Assembly (NCBI GenBank): GCA_963676075.2
Contig: CAXXNZ010000001.1
Span: 310,001-374,000, forward strand
DNA: 64,000 nucleotides
Source of the DNA: JAHJQZ01 sp963676075
GTDB taxonomy: Bacteria > Pseudomonadota > Alphaproteobacteria > Rhizobiales > Devosiaceae
Reading direction: 5' to 3'
A program made the position numbers and the translations under genes. The notes beneath the pieces are model-generated. The model was not told the origin of the DNA and searched no databases. It saw only the letters and a program-made list of their open reading frames with translations. This document shows, in pieces, positions 16,083-24,401 of this stretch. Every line of letters starts with the position of its first letter. The first letter of the stretch is position 1.

Positions 16083-16532
16083 TCAGCCTTCGAGCTGTTT
16101 GCCGAGGCGGTCGAGCAGGCTTGTTGTGCCACTTTGCCAGAATTTCGGTCCATCGAAGCCGTCGAGATAGGCGCCCTGTTCGGTGAGTTTGAGATGGGTG
16201 CCACCGTTTTCGGCATCGGCGAATTCAAAGGTCGCCAGCGTTACGCCGGACGGGGCGGGGCCGAATGCGAACGAATAGGTCAGGACGATCCGTTCACCGG
16301 GGATGATGTCGAAATAGACACCTTCATAGCTGAAGGTGCCTCCGCCGGGACCAGGCATTTCGACGTGCTCGCGCCCGCCGACGCGGAAGTCGATCGAATG
16401 CGCGTTCTCGTCGGCACCGTAGGCCCATTGCCGTTTGAGGGCAGGATCGGAAAAGGCGGCAAAGACCTTGTCGCGGGGGGCAGGGTAGACGCGTTCGATC
16501 GTGAAGCTGGCGTGAAGGGCTGAGCGGTTCAT
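16083..16532 (-). CDS. SRPBCC/AHSA1 domain protein
   Basis: 149 residues. ASFTIERVYPAPRDKVFAAFSDPALKRQW is the classic AHSA1 opening, followed by FRVGGREHVEM, YEGVYFDIIPGERIVLTY and a C-terminal helix (FDGPKFWQSGTTSLLDRLGKQLEG). The fold forms a hydrophobic cavity; most bacterial members have no known ligand. The gene overlaps the ArsR regulator by four bases (ATGA), and the ArsR-AHSA1 pair is a common two-gene unit in which the regulator controls itself and its partner. Confidence 0.88.
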   Translation of the reverse strand: MNRSALHASFTIERVYPAPRDKVFAAFSDPALKRQWAYGADENAHSIDFRVGGREHVEMPGPGGGTFSYEGVYFDIIPGERIVLTYSFAFGPAPSGVTLATFEFADAENGGTHLKLTEQGAYLDGFDGPKFWQSGTTSLLDRLGKQLEG

Positions 16533-16891
16533 GTCGGGCTCCTGTCGGGGGTGGGGTCATCGTCGTTGGAGGTGCGGGCGAGCAGGTCGCCCAAGGCATC
16601 AAGTCGGGTATTCCACATGGCGCGGCGCTGGTTGATCCAGATTTCGGCCTGCGAAAGGGCCGAGCGGTCAAGCGAGCAGGTGCGTACGCGACCTTTCTTG
16701 ACCGAGTGCACCAGTCCAGCGGCTTCGAGGACGCCGAGGTGTTGCAGCGTCGCCGGCAGCGATATGCCCAGCGGTTGAGCCAGGTCGGATACGGTTTCCT
16801 CCCCACGGCTCAACCGGTCGATGATGGCGCGCCGGTTGCGATCGGCGAGAGCGGTGAAAACGAGATCGAGTGGGTCTGATAAGTTAGGCAT
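16529..16891 (-). CDS. ArsR/SmtB family winged-helix regulator
   Basis: 120 residues, usual length. DPLDLVFTALADRNRRAIIDRLSRGEETVSDLAQPLGISLPATLQHLGVLEAAGLV is the complete ArsR DNA-binding region, with VKKGRVRTCSL as the wing. No metal-binding CxC motif is present, so metal sensing is unlikely; this is the branch paired with AHSA1 proteins. It probably represses its own operon through ACTTAA-containing palindromes between 16890 and 16950. Confidence 0.9.
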   Translation of the reverse strand: MPNLSDPLDLVFTALADRNRRAIIDRLSRGEETVSDLAQPLGISLPATLQHLGVLEAAGLVHSVKKGRVRTCSLDRSALSQAEIWINQRRAMWNTRLDALGDLLARTSNDDDPTPDRSPT

Positions 16892-16948
16892 GTACTTAAC
16901 TATTCGTGCGGATCAGCTGAAGTCAATGCTAAAGTGATCACTTAAGTG
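16890..16948. promoter_or_regulatory. ArsR operator candidates
   Basis: AAGTGATCACTT (16932-16943) and CACTTAAGTG (16939-16948) are perfect overlapping palindromes, and ACTTAACTA stands at 16894-16902 beside the ArsR start. They fill the short region between ArsR and the divergent UPF0303 gene and may regulate both. Confidence 0.5.
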
Positions 16949-17023
16949 AAATTGTGTCCGGCAGATGTCGCCATGCGCCGGCGCTGCTGCTAGCTTTCGC
17001 CGGAGCCGAAGGGAGAGATGATC

Positions 17024-17518
17024 ATGACCCATCCCGATCTGCCGGGTGTTCTGAGGCAGGAAGAGGCCATTGTCTTTGATACGTTCGACGAAGACAGTGC
17101 CATCACCGTTCTGAACGAGGCGCGGACGCTGGCAACAGGCGCGCCGGCTGGTGTCGGAATCATGGTGCGGTTCTGGGATCGAATCCTGGCGTTTGGCGGC
17201 ACGAAGGGCTTCACCGAAGGCAATTTTCTGTGGTGCATGCGCAAGACCAATACGGTGCGGCTCGTTCACAAGGCGAGTTACCGCGTTCTGCTCGAACAGG
17301 ACGGAAACACCCTGTTCGAACCGCGCTGGGGCGTGTCGGGCGAGGACTATGTCATTTCGGGCGGCGCGTTCCCGATCCGCGTCGCGGGGGCAGGCGTTAT
17401 CGGCGCCGCGGCGATGTCGGGGCTGCATGAGCGCATGGACCACGAGTTGATCGTCGCTGCACTGGCCAGAACGCTTGGGCGTGACGCTGCAGAACTGGCG
17501 CTGCCTCCGACCAAGTGA
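17024..17518 (+). CDS. UPF0303/heme-degrading-domain (GlcG/HbpS-like) protein
   Basis: About 164 residues. The second ATG (17024) is preferred because GGGAG is eight bases upstream; the first ATG at 17018 is too close. The sequence VGIMVRFWDRILAFGGTKGFTEGNFLWCMRKTNTVRLVHKAS is the UPF0303 core, and GGAFPIRVAGAGVIGAAAMSGL is the GlcG/HbpS end. Relatives have been linked to heme or redox sensing in other families, but no function is proven for UPF0303. It is divergent from the ArsR pair and followed by a Nudix gene after 35 bp. Confidence 0.85.
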   Translation: MTHPDLPGVLRQEEAIVFDTFDEDSAITVLNEARTLATGAPAGVGIMVRFWDRILAFGGTKGFTEGNFLWCMRKTNTVRLVHKASYRVLLEQDGNTLFEPRWGVSGEDYVISGGAFPIRVAGAGVIGAAAMSGLHERMDHELIVAALARTLGRDAAELALPPTK

Positions 17519-17553
17519 GGCATTCTTATTATTGGCATTGAAGACCGTTTCCC

Positions 17554-18255
17554 ATGACTGACACCATTGAGGTTTTTGACGGCATCGATTTCCGGCTGGC
17601 CGAAGAGGTCTGGCCGTTCGCCGAAGAGCACAGGGACAAGATCGCCGCCCACTGGGCCGAAAAGCTGGCCGAGAAGCCAGCGCTTTGGGATGGCAAGGTG
17701 CTCGGCGCGTCGCATCCGCACATCGAGAACGGTATCCTGACCGCCGGTTTCCTGACCGTCAGCTTTTCCGAGTTCCTTGCCTGGCGCGACTGGGGCTATC
17801 CCGACACCGACTACTTCAATGTCTTCGGTTCGGCGGTGATCGCCGGCAGCGACGGCGGTCTGATCTTCGGCATCATGGGGGCCGAGACGTCCAACGCCGG
17901 CCAGATCTATCCGTGCGGCGGCTCCCTCGAACCCGGCGATGTGCGTGCCGGTGGCACGGTCGATGTCTTTGGCGCCACGGCGCGTGAACTGGCCGAGGAA
18001 ACTGGCCTTGATGCTGGCGACGCTCAGCTTGGCGGCGACTTCGCCGTGCGCTCGGGGCAATTGTTGTCGATTGCCAGAGTTTACCGCTTCGACATGCCGA
18101 CAGCGGCGCTGGCGCAGCAGATCGAGGACAATCTTACCCGGCAGGATGACCGCGAACTCGAAGGTGTTTTTGCTTTCACCTCGGCGGATGAACTCGATCC
18201 GGCCCGCAGTCCTGGCTATGCGCTGGCGGCGGCGCGGTACGTGCTCAGCCAATAG
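17554..18255 (+). CDS. Nudix hydrolase
   Basis: 233 residues. The Nudix fold is indicated by GQIYPCGGSLEPGD and, after an insertion, ARELAEETGLDAGD near residue 150; the REL-EE-TG core of the Nudix box is kept but the upstream Glu/Gly spacing is not standard. A leading domain of about 85 residues precedes it. Such proteins hydrolyse nucleoside diphosphates linked to another group; the substrate is unknown. It lies in a loose co-directional group with UPF0303, PhzF and a small membrane protein. Confidence 0.8.
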   Translation: MTDTIEVFDGIDFRLAEEVWPFAEEHRDKIAAHWAEKLAEKPALWDGKVLGASHPHIENGILTAGFLTVSFSEFLAWRDWGYPDTDYFNVFGSAVIAGSDGGLIFGIMGAETSNAGQIYPCGGSLEPGDVRAGGTVDVFGATARELAEETGLDAGDAQLGGDFAVRSGQLLSIARVYRFDMPTAALAQQIEDNLTRQDDRELEGVFAFTSADELDPARSPGYALAAARYVLSQ

Positions 18256-18385
18256 GGAACACGCTGGCGCAAAGCGGCTGACGGTCGGCGGCATCGCATT
18301 GCTCGATGTCTGCAACAATGGTTTGCCATTTGACCTTCTTCAAGGAATCAGCAAGCTCACCTTCTCTCCTTGGGAGGATCCCGTA

Positions 18386-19273
18386 GTGAAGCTCAGATAT
18401 TCCGTACTCGACGTGTTTACCGACACACCTATGACCGGCAACCAGCTGGCGGTGGTGAGGAAGGCCGACAATCTCAGTGACGAGCTGATGCAGAGTATCG
18501 CCAGGGAGTTCAATCTCAGCGAGACCGTGTTCGTGCGTCAGCCGCGGCTGGATTACCATGCGGCCTCGCTTCGGATCTTCACGCCGACTACCGAACTGCC
18601 CTTTGCCGGACACCCGACAATCGGTACGGCGGTTCTGCTTGGACTTGAAATGCGCTTGTCCGGCGTTCGGCTTGAGGAAAAGATCGGCGTTGTCACCTGC
18701 GTGATGGAAAAGACCGGCAGACGCTCGGGGACAGCTCATTTCAGTATGCCGCAAATGCCAGAGCGGCTCGGTGAAGCGCCGCCGGTGGCCGATATCGCCG
18801 CTGCGCTGGGACTCACTGTCGAAGACATCGGCTGCGACGACTACGAACCAGCTCTGTGGTCGGCCGGCGTGCCGTTCTACATGGTTCCGGTGCGCGGGGC
18901 GGATGTGCTGGCGCGCGTCAAGATGGAACGGCGCGGATGGCCTGAGGTTTTCCCGGCTGGCCATCACTCGGTGTTCCTGTTCACCAAGGTCAATGAGCCC
19001 GGCGTTTCCTTCGGAGCGCGCATGATGACGACCGCACTCGGGTTTGGCGAAGACCCGGCAACCGGCTCGGCGGCGGCGGCGTTTATCGGGCTCTTGTCCG
19101 AACACGAACCCGATGAGGGCTCGTTCGACTACACGTTGCGGCAGGGCTACGAGATGGGCCGCCCCAGCAAGATATCAATGCGGTTCACAAAGCGCGGCGG
19201 CAAGCTCGAACGCGGCGGAATCGGCGGTGACGCCGTCCTGCTGGTTGAGGGCGAACTGGACTTGCCGGGTTAG
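18386..19273 (+). CDS. PhzF family epimerase/isomerase
   Basis: 295 residues from a GTG at 18386, chosen because GGAGG lies eight bases upstream and the product then begins MKLRYSVLDVFTDTPMTGNQLAVV, the usual PhzF opening. ETVFV carries the catalytic Glu, ELPFAGHPTIGTA and GFGEDPATGSAAAAF are the two-domain signatures. The fold is a diaminopimelate-epimerase-like pair of barrels. No phenazine genes are nearby, so a general isomerase or small-metabolite role is more likely than phenazine synthesis. A longer reading through the Nudix gene in this frame is a shadow. Confidence 0.9.
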   Translation: MKLRYSVLDVFTDTPMTGNQLAVVRKADNLSDELMQSIAREFNLSETVFVRQPRLDYHAASLRIFTPTTELPFAGHPTIGTAVLLGLEMRLSGVRLEEKIGVVTCVMEKTGRRSGTAHFSMPQMPERLGEAPPVADIAAALGLTVEDIGCDDYEPALWSAGVPFYMVPVRGADVLARVKMERRGWPEVFPAGHHSVFLFTKVNEPGVSFGARMMTTALGFGEDPATGSAAAAFIGLLSEHEPDEGSFDYTLRQGYEMGRPSKISMRFTKRGGKLERGGIGGDAVLLVEGELDLPG

Positions 19274-19321
19274 GAATGGCCCGATAGCCTTGCGGCATTC
19301 GGTCACACAGAGGTGCGGAAA

Positions 19322-19750
19322 ATGGATATCGTCAACACTCTCATCATTGCGCTGCATTTTTTGGGGCTTGTCATCGCCATGGGATCGAGCGTGGCGTTCC
19401 TTCTCGTGATGCCGCGCATTGCTTCGGCGGGCGAGGGCGAACGGGACCAGCTGTTCGGTGTCGGCAGTGGGCTCATGCGCAATGCCAATATCGGGCTTGG
19501 GGTGCTGTGGCTCACCGGCATTCTGTCCGTGGTGCTCAAATATGGTGGGGTTGACGGTCTCGACTTCTGGTTCTGGACCAAGATCGCGCTGGTCGTGGTG
19601 CTGAGTGCGTCGATCGGCATGGGTTCGGCTGCCTTTCGTCGCTTCAAGGGCGGGGACAAGGCATCAGGAGCTCGCCTGGCAATGATCGGCAAGATCAATC
19701 TGATCACTGGTACGCTGATTATCCTGACCGCGGTCCTTGCCTTCGGTTGA
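19322..19750 (+). CDS. Small four-helix membrane protein of unknown function
   Basis: 142 residues from the ATG at 19322 with AGAGG upstream. Four hydrophobic segments are visible (about residues 4-30, 53-73, 81-100 and 120-141), with a short basic loop AFRRFKGGDKASGARLA. His12 in the first helix and the overall size recall CopD/DUF2214-like membrane proteins, but no diagnostic motif is present. It follows phzF by 48 bp. The function was not recognised. Confidence 0.65.
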   Translation: MDIVNTLIIALHFLGLVIAMGSSVAFLLVMPRIASAGEGERDQLFGVGSGLMRNANIGLGVLWLTGILSVVLKYGGVDGLDFWFWTKIALVVVLSASIGMGSAAFRRFKGGDKASGARLAMIGKINLITGTLIILTAVLAFG

Positions 19751-19860
19751 GGTCGGAAAACAGGGCGGGCGAACCGGAAGTGCGACCTCGGTCTTGCGAT
19801 TCCTGGCGAATTCACGCATTGTTACTGGCAATAGTCGGTAATGCACCAAGGGCAGACGTG

Positions 19861-19983
19861 ATGCGCGCGAAAGCGATCACAGTGGCAGCAGCGGAAACTC
19901 AGAAGGCGCGTGAGCGCCTGTTTGTGCTTGCGACCGGCCTTCTGCTGCTCCCCGCGCTTCTTCTCCTCCTTATCGGCCCCTAG
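19861..19983 (+). CDS. leuL: Leucine-rich leader peptide of leuA
   Basis: A 40-residue ORF with AAGGG eight bases before its ATG. Eleven of the last 21 residues are leucine (LLLLPALLLLLIGP), encoded by a dense run of Leu codons just before the stop, 111 bp upstream of leuA. The stop codon lies inside the 5' arm of a hairpin (19977-20019). This is the layout of a transcription or translation attenuator: ribosome stalling at Leu codons under leucine shortage would change downstream pairing and raise leuA expression. The peptide itself need not function. Alternatively it is a small membrane peptide. Confidence 0.6.
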   Translation: MRAKAITVAAAETQKARERLFVLATGLLLLPALLLLLIGP

Positions 19984-20075
19984 GCACCGACGGCTCGAAA
20001 ACGAGCGGGTGTGTAGGGGAGAATTGAGCCGAACAGCAAAGTGTCCGGCCCAAGCTGCCGTTTCGCGGCGGGCCG
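19977..20075 (+). promoter_or_regulatory. leuA attenuator RNA structure
   Basis: Hairpin 1 pairs CCCCTA (19977-19982) with TAGGGG (20014-20019), CACC with GGTG, and GCTCG with CGAGC around AAAA. Hairpin 2 pairs CGGCCC (20046-20051) with GGGCCG (20070-20075), plus an inner GCCG/CGGC around TTTCG. Hairpin 1 begins within the last leader codons. Hairpin 2 ends nine bases before the leuA AGGA site and has no T tract, so control might act on translation or Rho rather than by a classical terminator. Confidence 0.5.
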
Positions 20076-20094
20076 CCAGTATCAGGATAAGAAG

Positions 20095-21669
20095 ATGACG
20101 AGTACTCCCGACCACAGCGCCAACTCCGAGCGCGTCTACGTTTTCGACACCACCTTGCGCGACGGCGAACAGTCGCCCGGCGCCACCATGACCCTGGAGG
20201 AAAAGCTCCAGATCGCCGAGCTGCTCGACGAAATGGGGGTCGATATCATCGAAGCCGGTTTCCCGATCGCCTCGAACGGCGATTTCGAAGCAGTGTCGGA
20301 AATCGCCAAACGTTCGAAGAATTCGGTGATCGCCGGGCTTGCCCGCGCCATTCCGGCCGATATCGATCGGGCCGGGGAGGCGGTGAAACACGCCAATCAG
20401 GGCCGCATCCACACCTTCGTATCGACCTCGCCGATCCATTTGGCTCACCAGATGAACAAGACCGAGGAAGAGGTGCTGGAGATCGTCACCAAAACGGTGA
20501 CCCAGGCCCGCAACCTCATCGACAATGTCGAGTGGTCGGCGATGGACGCGACGCGCACGCCGATCGATTTTCTCGCCCGCTGCACCGAAGCCGCCATCCG
20601 CGCCGGCGCCACCACCATCAATTTGCCTGACACGGTCGGTTATTCGACCCCAGAAGACTATGCCGACATGTTCCGGCAGGTGATGGAAAAGGTGTCGGGG
20701 TCGGACAAGGCGATCTTTTCAACCCATTGCCACAATGACCTCGGTATGGCCGTCGCCAATTCACTGGCCGGCGTCAGGGCCGGGGCGCGGCAGATCGAGT
20801 GCACCATCAACGGCTTGGGTGAACGGGCCGGCAATGCCGCTTTGGAAGAGGTGGTCATGGCCATCCGCACCCGTGGCGACAGCTTGCCCTATCATACGGG
20901 CATCGAGACGACGCACCTGTCACGCGCCTCCAAGGTGGTGTCGGCGGCGTCCAATTTCCCCGTCCAGTTCAACAAGGCCATCGTCGGCAAGAACGCCTTC
21001 GCGCACGAGAGCGGCATCCACCAGGACGGCATGCTCAAGAACGCCCAGACCTATGAAATCATGACGCCGGAAAGCGTCGGCATCAAATCGACGTCGCTGG
21101 TCATGGGCAAGCATTCGGGCCGCCACGCCTTCATGAAGAAGTTGAAGGATCTCGGCTACGATTTGGCAGACAACCAGTTTCAGGAGACTTTCCAGCGCTT
21201 CAAGGACCTCGCCGACCGCAAGAAGAACGTCTATGACGAGGACATCATGGCGCTCGTCGACGACGAGTTGGGCTCGGCCGCCGACCGGATCAAGCTGGTC
21301 GACATGGAGGTTGTCTCCAAGATTGGCGGAACGCACACCTGTTCGATGACGCTCTCAATCGATGGGGAGCAGAAGAAGGTGAGCTATTCCGGAACGGGAT
21401 CGGTCGACGCCATCTTCCAGGCGATCAAGGGGGCGGTCGACGCCGATCCGCACCTGGTGCTCTACGCGGTCGATGCGGTGACCGGTGGTACCGACGCCCA
21501 GGCCAATGCCCATGTGCGCCTCGAAATGAACGGGCGCATCGTCTCGGGCAATGCCGCTGAGCCAGACACGCTCGTCGCCTCGGCCCGCGCTTATCTCAAC
21601 GCTTACAACCGTTTGCTGATCGAACGCGGCGGCTCGGCACAGGGCGCCATGGAAAGCGCCGCGAGCTAG
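20095..21669 (+). CDS. leuA: 2-isopropylmalate synthase
   Basis: 524 residues from the ATG at 20095 (AGGA seven bases upstream; a GTG at 20041 lies inside the leader hairpin). It condenses acetyl-CoA with 2-oxoisovalerate, the first committed step of leucine synthesis. VFDTTLRDGEQSPG carries the catalytic Arg-Asp pair, STHCHNDLGMAVANSL the metal-binding His residues, and the last 120 residues form the allosteric leucine-binding domain (TCSMTLSIDGEQKKVSYSGTGSVDAIF). Regulation by a leucine leader is suggested upstream. ilvC of the same pathway lies 17 kb away on the same strand, not in one operon. Confidence 0.97.
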   Translation: MTSTPDHSANSERVYVFDTTLRDGEQSPGATMTLEEKLQIAELLDEMGVDIIEAGFPIASNGDFEAVSEIAKRSKNSVIAGLARAIPADIDRAGEAVKHANQGRIHTFVSTSPIHLAHQMNKTEEEVLEIVTKTVTQARNLIDNVEWSAMDATRTPIDFLARCTEAAIRAGATTINLPDTVGYSTPEDYADMFRQVMEKVSGSDKAIFSTHCHNDLGMAVANSLAGVRAGARQIECTINGLGERAGNAALEEVVMAIRTRGDSLPYHTGIETTHLSRASKVVSAASNFPVQFNKAIVGKNAFAHESGIHQDGMLKNAQTYEIMTPESVGIKSTSLVMGKHSGRHAFMKKLKDLGYDLADNQFQETFQRFKDLADRKKNVYDEDIMALVDDELGSAADRIKLVDMEVVSKIGGTHTCSMTLSIDGEQKKVSYSGTGSVDAIFQAIKGAVDADPHLVLYAVDAVTGGTDAQANAHVRLEMNGRIVSGNAAEPDTLVASARAYLNAYNRLLIERGGSAQGAMESAAS

Positions 21670-21673
21670 TGCC

Positions 21674-22126
21674 GTGACCTACACGCTCGAAGCGCCTGCC
21701 AGTCCGGACGACTGGCAGGCCTTCCACGATATTCGCGAGGCCGAGCTGTTCCGCGCCCGGCATCGCGATGTCACCTATGACCGCAATCATCCGGATGATT
21801 TCACTCCCGAGAACCAGCCGCTGCTGTTCAAGCGGGACGGGCAGCCGATCGGGGTCATGCGGCTCGACGATTTAGGCGATGGTACCGGCGCGGTTCGTCT
21901 GGTGGCGATCACGCACGCCGAGCAGGGGCGTGGACACGGTCGCGCCATGGCCGCACTGTGCGACACCATTGCGCGCGGAGCTGGGCTTCACACGCTTAAC
22001 GTCAACGCTGCGCCCGAAGCGCTTGGATTTTATGAGAAGACCGGCTGGGAGCGGTTCGTCTGGAACCCCGCAGAGCTGGTGTCCATTGCCGCCGATTGCG
22101 TGCAGATGCGCAAGCGGCTCGGGTGA
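21674..22126 (+). CDS. GNAT family N-acetyltransferase
   Basis: 150 residues starting at GTG 21674, four bases after the leuA stop, so probably translated from the leuA transcript. Acetyl-CoA-binding motif A is visible as VRLVAITHAEQGRGHGRAMAALC near residues 75-97, and NAAPEALGFYEKTGWERF is motif B. The acceptor is unknown. The overlap-like spacing with leuA suggests co-expression but not necessarily a role in leucine synthesis. Confidence 0.85.
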   Translation: MTYTLEAPASPDDWQAFHDIREAELFRARHRDVTYDRNHPDDFTPENQPLLFKRDGQPIGVMRLDDLGDGTGAVRLVAITHAEQGRGHGRAMAALCDTIARGAGLHTLNVNAAPEALGFYEKTGWERFVWNPAELVSIAADCVQMRKRLG

Positions 22127-22229
22127 TCGCGGTCAGGTTTCTCCCCGATCACGCACCCGTGGTGAAACTTGAGTGTTCCTTGCCTGCCGGCCCGTTTAGG
22201 ACAAGGCCAAGTGAAAGGGAGCAAAGCTC

Positions 22230-22835
22230 ATGCGTTCATTCATTCTGTCGGTGATTTTTGTCGCATCCAGCCTGCTGATAGCGGGTGCCGCTGGCGCCGT
22301 TGAGTCCAAGACCGCCATTTTCGCAGGTGGGTGTTTCTGGTGCGTCGAGAGTGATTTCGACCATGTCGAGGGGGTGCTCGACACGACGTCCGGCTATGCT
22401 GGCGGCACCATCGACAACCCGACCTACGAGAACCACCCGGACTATATCGAGGCGGTAAAGATCACCTTTGACCCATCCGTCGTCAGCTATGAGCAATTGC
22501 TGACCGCCTACTGGCATTCGGTTGATCCGACCGACGGCGGCGGGCAGTTCTGCGACCGTGGGCATTCCTATCTGACGACGGTCTATGTCGACGGGCCGGA
22601 GCAGCGCGCGGCGGCCGAGGCATCGAAGGAGGCCGTGAAGGCGGATCTCGTCATCAAGGCCGAGATTGTCACGCCGATCGAGGACGTGACGACCTTCTAT
22701 CCGGCCGAGGACTATCATCAGGACTATCACGCCAAGAACCCGATCCCTTACGAGTTCTATCGCTTCCGTTGTGGACGCAATGCGCGGGTGGATTATGTCT
22801 GGGGTGGCACGGCCTATCTCGGCATCAATCATTGA
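22230..22835 (+). CDS. msrA: Exported peptide-methionine (S)-S-oxide reductase
   Basis: 201 residues. An N-terminal signal peptide (MRSFILSVIFVASSLLIAGAAGA) shows that this MsrA works in the periplasm, unlike the usual cytosolic form. The active-site motif GGCFWCVE is at about residues 33-40, with SGYAGG and the YHQDYH region later. It reduces methionine-S-sulfoxide in damaged proteins using thioredoxin-like donors. GGGAG precedes the ATG. No msrB or membrane donor gene is adjacent. It is monocistronic in appearance. Confidence 0.93.
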   Translation: MRSFILSVIFVASSLLIAGAAGAVESKTAIFAGGCFWCVESDFDHVEGVLDTTSGYAGGTIDNPTYENHPDYIEAVKITFDPSVVSYEQLLTAYWHSVDPTDGGGQFCDRGHSYLTTVYVDGPEQRAAAEASKEAVKADLVIKAEIVTPIEDVTTFYPAEDYHQDYHAKNPIPYEFYRFRCGRNARVDYVWGGTAYLGINH

Positions 22836-23038
22836 CCGGGCTGTCCATCATCCCGAATACCTCCAAACGCCGTTTCGTGCCCATCGTTGGATCGGTTTGA
22901 TGCTCACCAGAGTGTTTTGCCGGTCTCGCGACATGTGGCCGCCCTCCCTGCGACACAAGCCAGCGCGACATGTGGCCAAATTGACAGCCTGACCCTGTGC
23001 TGACTACCTCACAACACGAGGCGCAAAGAGGGGCGGCC
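22836..23038. other. Spacer with direct repeat and promoter candidate
   Basis: GCGACATGTGGCC occurs at 22928-22940 and again at 22965-22977. A consensus TTGACA stands at 22981-22986 with CTACCT 17 bp downstream, a plausible but weak -10. This could drive the small ORF and the methyltransferase that follow. Confidence 0.4.
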
Positions 23039-23182
23039 ATGGCCGGAAATCTCAGCAACATGCTGGCATGGGGCGATTTTGGCGCGTTCAGCTACACTGG
23101 TGAATGGAGGTATCTTGCGTTGACCGCGTTGTCGCGCGCACCCGTGGCGGCCCTGATGAGCCGTTTCGGAGTGCCAATTTGA
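23039..23182 (+). CDS. Small ORF translationally linked to a methyltransferase (hypothetical)
   Basis: 47 residues (MAGNLSNMLAWGDFGAFSYTG... ending RFGVPI). GAGGGG lies six bases before its ATG. Its TGA overlaps the TTG start of the methyltransferase (TTGA), the spacing typical of coupled genes. The sequence has no recognised family. It might be a real small protein or only a leader ORF that brings ribosomes to a weak TTG start. Confidence 0.35.
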   Translation: MAGNLSNMLAWGDFGAFSYTGEWRYLALTALSRAPVAALMSRFGVPI

Positions 23183-23835
23183 CGAGTCGTTATTTTCTTC
23201 GCAATCAGTTCGGGCATCCCAAGGGCTTGCTCGGCGTTCTGGTTGGCACCATCATGGCGCATCGGGCTTCGAACCGCCGGCGCACCGCCTGGACGGCCGA
23301 TCTGCTCGAGCTCGCGCCGGACGACCGGGTGCTGGAGATCGGTTGCGGACCGGGCATCGCGCTCAGGGAGATCGCTGGGCGCCTGGGGACGGGCACGGTA
23401 GCCGGCATCGATCATTCCGACATCATGATCGATCAGGCGAGGGCGCGGAACCTTGCCGGGTTGCGTGACGGCAAGGTGCTGATCCAGCAGGCATCGCTCG
23501 ATGATCTCAGCGACATCGGGACGGGGTACACCAAGGTGCTGGCGATCAACGTTTTGCAATTCCAGCCGTCGATCACCGCTGCCTGCGCCAGGATCGCTGA
23601 CGTGATGGCGGCGGACGGACTGCTTGCGATAACCTATCAGCCGCGAACCCGGCGGGCGACACATGGCGACGCTGCCGCTTTCGGCGATCATCTCGCCGTG
23701 GCGCTGAGCCATGCCGGATTCGTCGATATCCGCATGGAGGAAATGGCTCTGAAACCCGCGCCGGCCATCTGTGTCATCGGCCGGAAACCGGGCGATGCGG
23801 ATAAGCCAGCGGGTGTGCGCAGGCCGGGCAGATAG
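23179..23835 (+). CDS. Class I SAM-dependent methyltransferase
   Basis: 218 residues from TTG 23179, with GGAG eight bases upstream; earlier in-frame codons offer no better start. After a short leader (TSRYFLRNQFGHPKGLLGVLVG), the SAM-binding motif I is clear: DRVLEIGCGPGIALREIA near residues 52-70, with the acidic Asp in GIDHSDIM. It ends with a Pro/Arg-rich tail. It resembles ubiE-like small methyltransferases but without a specific substrate signature. Confidence 0.85.
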   Translation: MTSRYFLRNQFGHPKGLLGVLVGTIMAHRASNRRRTAWTADLLELAPDDRVLEIGCGPGIALREIAGRLGTGTVAGIDHSDIMIDQARARNLAGLRDGKVLIQQASLDDLSDIGTGYTKVLAINVLQFQPSITAACARIADVMAADGLLAITYQPRTRRATHGDAAAFGDHLAVALSHAGFVDIRMEEMALKPAPAICVIGRKPGDADKPAGVRRPGR

Positions 23836-23923
23836 GCGCCTTGGCGGTATCGCAATTTCCGCCTTCCTTTTGACGGCGTTTGCTGGCTTTGTTCCGGGCG
23901 CTGCCACATGTGGGAACCGGACT

Positions 23924-24397
23924 GTGAAACTCAACCGCGAAAAGCTGTTTCGGCTGGCCGTCTGGCTGAAGGGGCTGGATGGGCTTGGTGAAATCCTTGG
24001 TGGGCTGGGACTGTTCCTGATTGGGCCAACTGCCCTGAGCGGTTGGGTCAACGCGCTGACCTTCGGCGAAATCAGCGAGGACCCGACCGATTTCGTCGCA
24101 ACTCAACTTCGCCTGGCCGCTGAAGCCTTCTCAACAGGAGGCGAGACCTTTGTCGTCGGCTATCTCGTCATCCACGGCCTGATCAAGGTCGGCCTGGTGG
24201 TGGCGTTGCTGCGGCACATGGTTGCGGCCTATCCGGCGGCGATCGCCGTGCTGTGCGGGTTCCTGGCTTTTCAGCTCTGGCGCTATCTCGCCGGCGACTC
24301 GGTATTGCTGCTCGTGCTCTCGGTATTCGACATCGTGGTGATCGTGCTGGTTTGGCGCGAATGGCGAGCGCTGACGCGACAGGCGCGGGTGGCGTGA
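23924..24397 (+). CDS. DUF2127 membrane protein
   Basis: 157 residues from a GTG at 23924 giving MKLNREKLFRLAVWLKGLDGLGEILGGLGLF, the normal DUF2127 opening with the first membrane helix. Further helices follow at about residues 75-95, 98-115 and 120-143, and YLVIHGLIKVGLVVALLR is the family core. An in-frame start further upstream would read through the methyltransferase gene end. The function is unknown. It is convergent with the small XRE gene. Confidence 0.75.
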   Translation: MKLNREKLFRLAVWLKGLDGLGEILGGLGLFLIGPTALSGWVNALTFGEISEDPTDFVATQLRLAAEAFSTGGETFVVGYLVIHGLIKVGLVVALLRHMVAAYPAAIAVLCGFLAFQLWRYLAGDSVLLLVLSVFDIVVIVLVWREWRALTRQARVA

Positions 24398-24401
24398 ACG
24401 A

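Noticed and set aside
17939..18385. Extended N-terminus of the PhzF protein reading through the Nudix gene
   Set aside because: The conserved PhzF sequence begins at GTG 18386, which has its own GGAGG site; the extension is out of frame with the Nudix gene and not conserved in style.
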